A DNA stretch of 9,700 bases from Candidatus Doudnabacteria bacterium (GTDB taxonomy: Bacteria; Patescibacteriota; Doudnabacteria; UBA920): the NCBI GenBank assembly GCA_903913365.1, contig CAIWKW010000177.1:1-9700 (forward strand), written 5' to 3'. Numbering within the stretch: position 1 is the stretch's first letter; each line of letters starts with the position of its first letter. A program made the position numbers and the translations under genes. The notes beneath the pieces were generated by a model. That model saw only the letters and a program-made list of their open reading frames with translations. It did no database searches and was not told where the DNA came from. Below are positions 3,942-9,700 of this stretch, one piece after another.

Positions 3942-5702
3942 TTAACTATCCCTTTTTCCATGCAGGAGCATATCTACCGCGTGTTCCATACTGCCGGCTT
4001 GGGTGATGACGCCGGCGTTGACGAAGTAGATTTCGTCCGCGCTTTCTATGGTGTTTAGGCGGTGGGCAATTATTACGCGCGTGGTTGTGGCGGGAAGTTT
4101 TTTAAGAATGTCTTCAAGCAGCTCTTCGGTTACCGTGTCTATGTTAGCTGTGGCTTCGTCCAGAATTAATATTTCCGGCCTGCGCAGGACAGCGCGGATA
4201 AATGCTATCAATTGTTTTTGGCCAAGGCTAAGAGCGTCCCCGCTTCCGGCTATTGGCGTGTCCAGGCCTTTATCAAACCGCTCAAGAAGTTTTTCCAGGC
4301 CGTCATCTTTTATAACCTGCTCCAAATCTTCCTTGGAGTGTTTTTGGTATTCGTCGCTGCCGTACAAAATATTTTCCCTTACCGTGCCGCTAAACAGGAA
4401 AGGCTCCTGTAAAATAAACCCGATTTTTTTGGTGCGCTCGCTTTCTTCATAAGTGCGAATGTCACGGCCTGACAGAAAAACTGTGCCCTGGGTTGGATCG
4501 TAAAGGCGTGCCATTAAAGAAGCCGTGGTGGTTTTGCCGCCCCCGGTTGGGCCAACAAGGGCGTAAGTTTTTCCTTGCTCCAGTTTTAAATTAATGTGAT
4601 GCAAAATTTCTTTGCCGTCCGGATATTTAAAATTAACATTTTCAAATTCCAAAACCGCGCCCGGCTTTTTTGCGGTCTCCCCTTTTTCAACAAGAAGGTC
4701 GGTATCCATAACCAATATTTCATGCACACGGTCCCAACTGGCTAAAGCCGCTTGGAAGTTCGCCCATAAAGCGGCCAGTTGCCTGAGCGGATTATAAAAA
4801 TTATTTACGTAAGCTATAAAACTGATGAGGAGCCCGATGGTAAAACTGCCAATGGAAATAAGGTAAATGCCGTAAGCCAACAAAATTAACTGCCCCAGGT
4901 TGGAACATAACCCGTAAATTGGGGTAAAAATGTTGTTGGCCAAACCCGCGGTAATGGAAGCTGTATAATTTTGTTCGTTAACTTCCTGAAAACGCTTGTT
5001 AAAATAATCCCTGCGGTTAAAAGCGATTATCACTTTAAAATTGTTCAAGCTTTCCTGAATTTCCGAACTCATTCCGCCAAGAGTTTGCATGCTGACAAAA
5101 TTTTTCTTTTTTACCCACGGCGAAATGGCCTGGGTAAATATCAAAAGAAGTACCGAGGGAGCCAAAGCGGCTGCACCCAAACGAATATTTAAACTAAGTA
5201 AAAAAACGGCAGCCCCGGCCATAAGGAACACACTGCCCACAAACTGAACCAAAGACTGGGAAAAGAATTGGTTAATGCGGTCGGTGTCGTTGTTAATTCT
5301 GGAAATTAAATCCCCGGCTTTGTTTTGGTTAAAGAACGCCACGGGAAGTTCCTGCAGTTTGGTAAACACACTCCCCCGCAAACGGTACAGCACCCTTTGC
5401 CCCACCCCGCCCATAAGCCAGGTTTGCATATAGCTGGTTACCAGGGCAAACAAATACATAATTAAAATATAGCCCGCGTAAAGCATTAAACCGTGGTAAT
5501 TTTTAGCCGGCACAAACACGTTAATCACGTGCGCAATTAACAGCGGAGCAAACAGGTTAAGTGCCGCGTTAACCACTACGGCTCCAAGCGCCACAAACAG
5601 AATATTTTTTTCCGGCAATATTAAAGGCCAAAGCTTCTTTAATGCCTCGGCAATAGAAGTTTTTTGGGTGGATGCAGAATTTGTATTTAGAGTATAGTTC
5701 AT
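3942..5702 (-). CDS. ABC exporter half-transporter, catalytic subunit
   Basis: The product is a fused transmembrane and ATPase half-transporter of the multidrug/lipid exporter class (type IV ABC exporter). From the most upstream start it is 597 aa, and from the ATG chosen here 586 aa. Numbering on the 597-aa form: six membrane helices lie in about 44-315 and the ATPase domain in about 362-590. Walker A GPTGGGKT is 395-402, the Q-loop Gln is 443, the signature LSLGQ is 502-506 (canonical LSGGQ changed), Walker B ILILDE has catalytic Glu527, and the H-loop has His558. I prefer ATG 5700-5702. The upstream ATG (5724-5726) and TTG (5733-5735) lie inside 9-bp repeats and would only add MSFMSFLSIVF. 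It is probably co-transcribed with the half-transporter upstream (97-nt gap) and pairs with it. The substrate cannot be told from sequence. Its last 34 codons recur at 3107-3210 and its last 20 at 2317-2379. Confidence 0.93.
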   Translation of the reverse strand: MNYTLNTNSASTQKTSIAEALKKLWPLILPEKNILFVALGAVVVNAALNLFAPLLIAHVINVFVPAKNYHGLMLYAGYILIMYLFALVTSYMQTWLMGGVGQRVLYRLRGSVFTKLQELPVAFFNQNKAGDLISRINNDTDRINQFFSQSLVQFVGSVFLMAGAAVFLLSLNIRLGAAALAPSVLLLIFTQAISPWVKKKNFVSMQTLGGMSSEIQESLNNFKVIIAFNRRDYFNKRFQEVNEQNYTASITAGLANNIFTPIYGLCSNLGQLILLAYGIYLISIGSFTIGLLISFIAYVNNFYNPLRQLAALWANFQAALASWDRVHEILVMDTDLLVEKGETAKKPGAVLEFENVNFKYPDGKEILHHINLKLEQGKTYALVGPTGGGKTTTASLMARLYDPTQGTVFLSGRDIRTYEESERTKKIGFILQEPFLFSGTVRENILYGSDEYQKHSKEDLEQVIKDDGLEKLLERFDKGLDTPIAGSGDALSLGQKQLIAFIRAVLRRPEILILDEATANIDTVTEELLEDILKKLPATTTRVIIAHRLNTIESADEIYFVNAGVITQAGSMEHAVDMLLHGKRDS

Positions 5703-5711
5703 AAATACTAT

Positions 5712-5799
5712 TGACAAAAATGACATAAATGACAAAATTGAACAAAATTAAACTGCAGTGATATTTTTGTCATTTTTATTATTTTTTTAATTTTTGTCA
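5712..5799. repeat. 9-bp TGACAAAAA tandem repeats with inverted copies
   Basis: TGACA recurs at 5712, 5721 and 5730, exactly 9 bp apart, and a degenerate fourth unit (TGAACAAAAT) starts at 5739. The reverse complement TTTTTGTCA occurs at 5764-5772 and 5791-5799, 27 bp (three periods) apart. AAATGACAAAA (5727-5737) and TTTTGTCATTT (5765-5775) can form an 11-bp stem with CTGCAG (5753-5758) in the loop. This fills the gap between the two ABC genes and could be an operator cluster or mRNA structure setting expression of the second subunit. Confidence 0.75.
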
Positions 5800-7545
5800 T
5801 TACTCATAGTTGCTCGTGCTTTTCTGAGATTCAAATATCTGTGCGTACTCCGGGGAAGAATGCAATAATGCTTCGTGCGTGCCCGTGGCAATAAGTTCGC
5901 CTTCCATAAGCAAAACAATTTGGTCGTAATGTTCAACCGAGGCAATTTTTTGCGTAACGGAAATTAAAGTTAAGCCCGGGTAATTCTTGGCAATGTTGTC
6001 CAAAATTTTGCGCTCGGTCTGGCCGTCCACGCGCGCTGTAAAATCATCAAGCAGTAAAATTTTCGGGTTCAGTGCCAAAGCCCTGGCCAGCATAACGCGC
6101 TGTTTTTGTCCGCCGGACAAACTGGCTCCGCGCTCGGAAACTATGGTATCCAGGCCCTGTGGCAAGGTGTGCAAAAAATCGTCCAGCTCGGCCGTGGCCA
6201 CGGCCTTGTCCATATTGCCTTTGGAGGCCTCGGTGTTAAAACCGATATTTTCACGCAAACTCATATTAAAAATAATGCTGTCCTGAAACACAAAACCAAC
6301 CTGCTTATGAAGCGATTCCCGGTTATAGTTATGAATGTTTTGGCCATCGTACTCAACACTTCCCGAGTCCGGCTCTATTAGGCCAATAAGCAAATACAAA
6401 AGCTGAGTTTTGCCCGCAGCTGTTGGTCCGATAATAGCGGTTTTACTGCCCGGAGTGAAACTCAAAGTAATATCTTTAAGCGCGGGCTTTTGGCCGTACT
6501 TTAAATTAATGTCTGTTACTGACACCTCTCCTTTTAAAGGAACATTCAGGGTACCGTTTTCCAATGGGTCGGGTGCATCCAGCACTTCATAAATGCGTCC
6601 GTAAGAAGCCTGGGCCTGGGCAATAATATTGCTCATAAAGCCGATTATCAAAATGGGGAAAATTAAAATAATTAAGTAGCTGTTAAAAGCCGCGTAATTG
6701 CCCAAGCTCATGGTTCCCTGAATAACAAAATGTCCGCCCAAAGTTAAAATGGCCAAAACCGCCAAATTGGTGGCAAAAGTAATTACCGGAATCATACTGG
6801 CAAACAGCTTTAAAATTTGCAGGCCCAAATCCCTTGCCTGCGAATTAACATCGTTAAATTTTGCGTCTTCGGGTCTCCTGGAGTTGAGCACGCGAATGAG
6901 CGCTGCGCCCAAAATGCTTTCGTTAATAACTTTGTTAAGCCGGTCTATAACTTCCCGGGTTTTTAAAAACAGCTGGCGCACTTTTTTTAACACAAAAAAG
7001 AACGTGCCGCCAATTATGGGAATAATGGCCAATACCACCAAAGCCAGCTTCCAGTTTAAAGAAAGCAGCAATACGGCGGCTCCCACAATAATAAACGCGG
7101 AAGAAACAATGTTAACCACTGCCTGGGCCACAAAAGTTTTAATGGAATCGGTGTCCGAGGTCAAGTTGGTTAAAAGTTTTGAGCCTGTGGTTTTTTCCAC
7201 AAACGCGTAGCTGTGGCCGGAAATTTTTTGTGAAAGATTATTGCGCAAATCCCTGGCCACGCGTTCGGAAGCAATGGTTTGCACCACGCTCTGGAGATAA
7301 GTAAAAATAAAAATCAGAGCCGCGGCAATGCCAAACTCCCACAAAACACCGGAAAGCAAAACGCGGGATTTTAAGAAGCCGTCTATGCCGTGAGCAATAA
7401 TTAAAGGCACCCACAAGGTAAGCCCGTTGCTAAGCAGGGCCAATACAATAAGCACGGCCAAAAGGCCGCGATACTTATTAAGCACCCCAAACAAGTTTGC
7501 CTGGGATGGTTTTTTTATCTCTTCATTATCCATAGGTTTGTTCAT
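5800..7545 (-). CDS. ABC exporter half-transporter, degenerate-site subunit
   Basis: This 581-aa fused half-transporter has six membrane helices in about residues 28-305 and an ATPase domain from about 338. Walker A GPTAAGKT is 373-380, the Q-loop Gln is 421, and LSGGQ 476-480 is canonical. Walker B reads LLLDD, so Asp501 replaces the catalytic Glu, and the H-loop reads VTQK with Gln532 for His. In heterodimeric exporters such as TM287/288, BmrCD and TAP, such changes mark the subunit that carries the degenerate ATP site. Here its intact LSGGQ would complete the active site of the partner encoded at 3942-5702. The start at 7543-7545 has no clear Shine-Dalgarno, and a second ATG (7531-7533) is possible. 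The terminator at 7582-7618 separates it from the DUF1761 gene, so the ABC pair is its own unit. No convincing promoter was found in 7546-7581. Confidence 0.93.
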   Translation of the reverse strand: MNKPMDNEEIKKPSQANLFGVLNKYRGLLAVLIVLALLSNGLTLWVPLIIAHGIDGFLKSRVLLSGVLWEFGIAAALIFIFTYLQSVVQTIASERVARDLRNNLSQKISGHSYAFVEKTTGSKLLTNLTSDTDSIKTFVAQAVVNIVSSAFIIVGAAVLLLSLNWKLALVVLAIIPIIGGTFFFVLKKVRQLFLKTREVIDRLNKVINESILGAALIRVLNSRRPEDAKFNDVNSQARDLGLQILKLFASMIPVITFATNLAVLAILTLGGHFVIQGTMSLGNYAAFNSYLIILIFPILIIGFMSNIIAQAQASYGRIYEVLDAPDPLENGTLNVPLKGEVSVTDINLKYGQKPALKDITLSFTPGSKTAIIGPTAAGKTQLLYLLIGLIEPDSGSVEYDGQNIHNYNRESLHKQVGFVFQDSIIFNMSLRENIGFNTEASKGNMDKAVATAELDDFLHTLPQGLDTIVSERGASLSGGQKQRVMLARALALNPKILLLDDFTARVDGQTERKILDNIAKNYPGLTLISVTQKIASVEHYDQIVLLMEGELIATGTHEALLHSSPEYAQIFESQKSTSNYE

Positions 7546-7581
7546 TATGGCACAGTTTGCTCATTGTTTAAAGGCCTAAAC

Positions 7582-7618
7582 ATAAAATCTAGCCCCTGGC
7601 AGCGGGGCTAGATTTTAT
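7582..7618. terminator. terminator between the DUF1761 and ABC genes
   Basis: ATAAAATCTAGCCCC (7582-7596) and its exact complement (7604-7618) form a perfect 15-bp stem around a TGGCAGC loop with T-rich flanks on both strands. It lies 13 nt past the DUF1761 stop and so ends the minus-strand PEBP/DUF1761 transcription. Confidence 0.92.
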
Positions 7619-7630
7619 TTAAATGAAAGT

Positions 7631-8044
7631 TTATCTCCAAACGCCCAAAATGGCCGCGCCAATCAATAAAGTTATCAGGCTGTTAAAAATTCCCAACCAG
7701 AACAAAGTCATTTTGCCTCCCCATAAAGAGTCGCCAAACTTTAGAGGGACAACAAACCCAATCCACACCCAAAAAGCCGTTAATAAGCCTCCGTGCAAAT
7801 CGGTTTTACCAATGCCAATCATGAACATGGACAAAACATAAAACATAATTATGCTGGCAATAAACTGCCAAACGTAAGACATAACCATACCCTTTTTCAT
7901 TTCCGCCTTTTTTTCCGGACTCCAGCTGTCCATGCCCACGGCACTCATATAAGTTTTACCGAACAGCGGACCGTACCAAATACTGCCAATCACCATGCTG
8001 GCAATTGCCGAAACCGCCACTGCCCAAATATTTACCTGCATCAT
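7631..8044 (-). CDS. DUF1761-family membrane protein
   Basis: The 137-aa product has four hydrophobic segments (about residues 5-22, 55-75, 86-103 and 112-133) and the family hallmark near the N-terminus: an N-terminal helix ending SIWYGPLFGKTY, followed by a charged loop with WSPEKKAEMKKGM. DUF1761 proteins are small integral membrane proteins of unknown function. I chose the ATG at 8042-8044 because GGCGGTGAT, close to the anti-Shine-Dalgarno complement GGAGGTGAT, sits at proper distance before it. The GTG at 8051-8053 would itself lie inside that sequence. A TATAAT at 8088-8093 suggests its own promoter just after the PEBP stop, although read-through from the PEBP gene is also possible. 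Confidence 0.88.
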   Translation of the reverse strand: MMQVNIWAVAVSAIASMVIGSIWYGPLFGKTYMSAVGMDSWSPEKKAEMKKGMVMSYVWQFIASIIMFYVLSMFMIGIGKTDLHGGLLTAFWVWIGFVVPLKFGDSLWGGKMTLFWLGIFNSLITLLIGAAILGVWR

Positions 8045-8087
8045 ATTTATCACCGCCTCTCTTTTTACACGCGATACGATTCTGCAA

Positions 8088-8093
8088 ATTATA
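8088..8093 (-). promoter_or_regulatory. -10 box of the DUF1761 gene
   Basis: A perfect TATAAT on the minus strand lies just past the PEBP stop codon and 43 nt before the DUF1761 ATG. No convincing -35 is present at 16-18 bp, as that position falls in an A-rich part of the PEBP coding end. Confidence 0.4.
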
Positions 8094-8094
8094 G

Positions 8095-8727
8095 TTATTT
8101 TGCATTGCCTTTTTTGTCATATAAGCCTATTAACTGCGCGGAGGTTAAAATGTGCCCGCTCATGGCTGTTTCCAATTGGTCTTTGGTTGAGCCGGAAGGC
8201 AGGCTTAACATTGAGTCCAGCGCATAAAGGTTAAAAAAGTAACGGTGCTCGCGGTCCGGCGGACAAGGGCCGGTGTAGCCGAGCTTACTGCTGCCGTTGT
8301 CCCCCTGCACGCCGGGAGGAATTTTGTTTTCACTCAGCATTGTGGTTGTGGCCGGCATATTAAACACCACCCAGTGCACAAACAAGCCGTTCGGGATTAA
8401 ACTTTTTGGCACGTCAGGATCGTCCATAATTAAGGCCAGGGACTTGGCCTCTTTGGGCACACCCGAAAAAGCCAGCGGAATACTTAAACTTTTTCCGTCA
8501 CAGGTATACTGCTCGGGTATAGTTTGATTATCGCCAAATACCGGGCTGGAAATTTGCATTTCCGTTAAAGTTGCCGCGGTGGAAGAAGATGGCGGCTGAA
8601 TGTTTTGCAGATTCTCAACGCTCATATTTTGGGCCGGCTGGTTTTGTTGTTCGTGCCGGGCATAATATGCCCATGCGCCAAGCGCGACAATCACAACAAT
8701 AACCGTTGGCCAAATAAATTTATTCAT
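8095..8727 (-). CDS. membrane-anchored YbhB/YbcL-family (PEBP-like) protein
   Basis: The PEBP fold binds phosphate-like or phospholipid head-group ligands. The bacterial YbhB/YbcL branch has no firmly known role. From ATG 8725-8727 the product is 210 aa. Residues 5-21 are an uncleaved-looking membrane anchor, 22-54 a Gln/Asn/Pro/Ser linker, and 55-205 the PEBP domain. Family motifs are clear: the opening strand SSPVFGDNQTIPEQYTCDG, MDDPDVP (101-107), HWVVFNMPA (118-126), and GYTGPCPP with HRYFFNLYAL (150-170). Asp, His and Pro-Pro ligand-pocket residues are all present. The domain would sit outside the cytoplasmic membrane. The frame stays open to 8910, but those 61 extra codons run through the palindromic repeats and give an unlikely N-terminus, so the internal ATG before the membrane anchor is the start. 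Confidence 0.9.
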   Translation of the reverse strand: MNKFIWPTVIVVIVALGAWAYYARHEQQNQPAQNMSVENLQNIQPPSSSTAATLTEMQISSPVFGDNQTIPEQYTCDGKSLSIPLAFSGVPKEAKSLALIMDDPDVPKSLIPNGLFVHWVVFNMPATTTMLSENKIPPGVQGDNGSSKLGYTGPCPPDREHRYFFNLYALDSMLSLPSGSTKDQLETAMSGHILTSAQLIGLYDKKGNAK

Positions 8728-8743
8728 AAATTTAGGCGTTCTG

Positions 8744-8920
8744 TTAATTATTAGCGACGTAGGCGAGTCCGGCCACTTTGGCCTGGGCGAGCCACGTAGA
8801 TTTATCTTTACGTGGCGGGCCGAGGAAGAGAGTTTCCGCCAGAGGCGGATCCACCTTTGGCGGAAATACAGGTTTAGCGCCACTGCCATGCTCAGAGGAA
8901 TCTTTATCATTACTTATATT
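8744..8920 (-). other. 58-codon open frame without start, possible remnant
   Basis: In a frame different from the PEBP extension, the minus strand is open from 8920 to a TAA at 8744-8746. It reads DSSEHGSGAKPVFPPK early, VDPPLAETLFLGPPRKDK in the middle and WLAQAKVAGLAYVANN at the end. There is no ATG; the only start candidate I see is a GTG, which would give 36 residues. The frame crosses all three hairpins of the repeat region, so it may be a truncated gene end, a repeat that happens to be open, or chance. Confidence 0.25.
8771..8866. repeat. three-hairpin palindromic repeat element
   Basis: Three inverted repeats lie in a row: GGCCA/TGGCC (8771-8783), GCCACGTA/TACGTGGC (8791-8798 and 8809-8816), and TTTCCGCC/GGCGGAAA (8833-8840 and 8859-8866). 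The last is almost fully palindromic over 34 nt, centred on GGATCC, and contains internal direct CCGCC/GGCGG repeats. The block is more GC-rich than its AT-rich flanks. It has no U-tract. A dispersed multi-hairpin (REP/BIME-like) element is the best description. The remaining gene-free sequence, 8867-9028, is AT-rich with no recognised gene. Confidence 0.6.
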
Positions 8921-9028
8921 TTATAACATTATTAACTCGCAAACAATTTATTATCTCAAATAATTTAATAAACACTTTGCTTTTGCGGAATTTTCCAAAC
9001 CCCAAGCCGCTTTAAAATTCTGCTCGCT

Positions 9029-9050
9029 TGGTATAAACTGATCTTAAGAT
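9029..9050 (+). promoter_or_regulatory. extended -10 promoter and adjacent palindrome
   Basis: TGGTATAAA (9029-9037) is an extended -10 (TG, one base, TATAAA), which can work without a strong -35, and none is seen. The predicted start near 9044 leaves about 25 nt of leader. The perfect 10-bp palindrome ATCTTAAGAT (9041-9050) covers that start point and could be an operator. Confidence 0.4.
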
Positions 9051-9068
9051 TACTAAAAATTATATTTC

Positions 9069-9700
9069 ATGAAAAATTACAGCCTGGCCAAAAAAACTAT
9101 TGTAGGATTTATCCAGCTTACGGTCTTTATGGGAATCTTGTTGTTTGCCCCAGCCTGGACATTTAGCTTTTGGCAAGCCTGGGTTTACCTGTTTGTATTT
9201 TTCCTTTCTGCAGGACTGATTACCTGGTATTTGTGGAAAAAAGATTCTGCCCTTTTGGAGCGACGGGTAAATGCCGGGCCAACCGCGGAAAAAGAAAATA
9301 AACAAAAACTTATTCAGGCTTTTGCTTCAGCGGCATTTATCGGAATTTTTATTATCGCTTCTCTAAACCGCCGTTTTTCTTGGTCGCATATTCCCCTGCC
9401 TGCGGTTATTGCCGGGGATGTTTTGGCAGCACTTGGATTCTTAGCAATCTTTTTTGTTTTTAAGGAAAATACTTTTACCTCAGCGACCATTGAACTGGCG
9501 GAAAATCAAAAAGTAATTTCCACCGGGCCGTACGCCATAGTCCGCCATCCCATGTACTCGGGCGCGCTGATAATGCTTTTTGGCACACCGCTGGCTCTTG
9601 GGTCAGTATGGAGTTTTTTAATGTTTGTTCTAATGGCGCTGGGAATTATTTGGCGCCTTCTTGCCGAAGAAAAATTCCTTTCCCAAAATCTTTTCGGCTA
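9069..9700 (+). CDS. isoprenylcysteine methyltransferase-family membrane protein (partial)
   Basis: The frame starts at ATG 9069-9071 and runs off the window after 210 codons. Five or six hydrophobic segments are visible (about residues 11-30, 34-53, 83-99, 107-130, 164-196). The C-terminal signature of the ICMT/PEMT-like superfamily is present: STGPYAIVRHPMYSG (151-165), then a hydrophobic helix and the RLLAEEKFL motif (196-204). In the family, the GPY..RHP..Y region and the downstream Arg/Glu-Glu bind S-adenosylmethionine. Bacterial members lack prenylated-protein substrates and most are of unknown acceptor. Family members are usually a little over 200 residues, so only the last few residues should be missing. 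No Shine-Dalgarno is seen. The gene is divergent from the PEBP gene. Confidence 0.85.
   Translation, partial: MKNYSLAKKTIVGFIQLTVFMGILLFAPAWTFSFWQAWVYLFVFFLSAGLITWYLWKKDSALLERRVNAGPTAEKENKQKLIQAFASAAFIGIFIIASLNRRFSWSHIPLPAVIAGDVLAALGFLAIFFVFKENTFTSATIELAENQKVISTGPYAIVRHPMYSGALIMLFGTPLALGSVWSFLMFVLMALGIIWRLLAEEKFLSQNLFG

Noticed and set aside
2275..3942. A hidden integrase, transposase or RNA gene that would explain the duplicated tails
   Set aside because: I looked on both strands and found only the orphan gene and hicBA; no catalytic motif, tRNA-like fold or terminal inverted repeat is apparent.
5703..5735. TTG or ATG starts upstream of 5702 for the catalytic ABC subunit
   Set aside because: They would translate the 9-bp repeats into MSFMSFLSIVF with no ribosome site; possible but less likely than ATG 5700-5702.
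5712..5799. CRISPR-like array in the TGACA repeats
   Set aside because: Units are 9 bp with no unique spacers and no cas genes nearby.
3819..7210. Many plus-strand open frames of 60-150 codons antisense to the two ABC genes
   Set aside because: They mirror the codon structure of the real genes, lack recognisable domains, and no promoter or ribosome site was found for them; both ABC proteins are complete on the minus strand.
7623..8234. Plus-strand frames over the DUF1761 and PEBP genes
   Set aside because: They overlap two confidently identified minus-strand proteins and cross the spacer between them with no independent support.
8728..8910. N-terminal extension of the PEBP protein by 61 residues
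   Set aside because: The extension runs through palindromic repeats and has an Arg/Trp/Pro-rich composition unlike a signal or domain; the internal ATG at 8725-8727 directly precedes a normal membrane anchor.
9060..9305. 81-codon minus-strand frame opposite the ICMT-like gene
   Set aside because: It is antisense to a well-supported methyltransferase frame and has low-complexity, Lys/Gly-rich content without domain features.

Overview
The window looks like a chromosomal stretch of an uncultivated, compact-genome bacterium, most likely Candidate Phyla Radiation/Patescibacteria. This is an inference, not a demonstration. It rests on moderately AT-rich DNA, mostly short genes of unknown function, very weak Shine-Dalgarno sequences, stops that are TAA or TAG, short U-tract hairpin terminators, and the gene families present (lipoprotein with a PsbP-like tail, YbhB/YbcL-type PEBP protein, DUF1761 membrane protein, isoprenylcysteine-methyltransferase-like protein, fused TMD-NBD ABC exporters). 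No rRNA, tRNA, CRISPR array, transposase or integrase is visible.

Layout. 1-434 (+): the tail of an unknown gene, then a 53-aa two-helix membrane protein bracketed by two 28-nt copies of one palindrome and closed by a terminator. 534-1235 (+): a lipoprotein, closed by a second terminator almost identical to the first. 1386-2174 (-): an unknown cytosolic protein whose promoter suggests leaderless mRNA. 2275-3942 (-): a mosaic accessory stretch holding a GC-rich orphan gene and a HicB-HicA toxin-antitoxin pair. 3942-7545 (-): two adjacent ABC exporter half-transporters. 7631-8727 (-): a DUF1761 protein and a membrane-anchored PEBP protein. 8728-9068: a hairpin-rich intergenic region. 9069-9700 (+): an ICMT-family membrane methyltransferase running off the window.

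The ABC pair reads as one asymmetric heterodimer. The 3942-5702 product keeps catalytic Glu and His but has a degenerate LSLGQ signature. The 5800-7545 product has canonical LSGGQ but Asp for the Walker B Glu and Gln for the H-loop His. Together they make one competent and one degenerate ATP site.

The most striking signal is downstream of the first ABC gene. The last codons of that gene occur three times: in the intact gene (3942-4045), at 3107-3210 (34 codons, 99/104 bases identical, all five differences synonymous) and at 2317-2379 (21 codons, last 14 residues identical). Each extra tail lies 16-17 nt from a strong terminator, while the intact gene has none. The two intervals between tails are about 0.8 kb each and hold one cargo unit: hicBA in one, the GC-rich orphan in the other. 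This looks like serial insertion of small cargo modules at the 3' end of an ABC exporter gene, each leaving or carrying a gene tail, with no recombinase in the interval.
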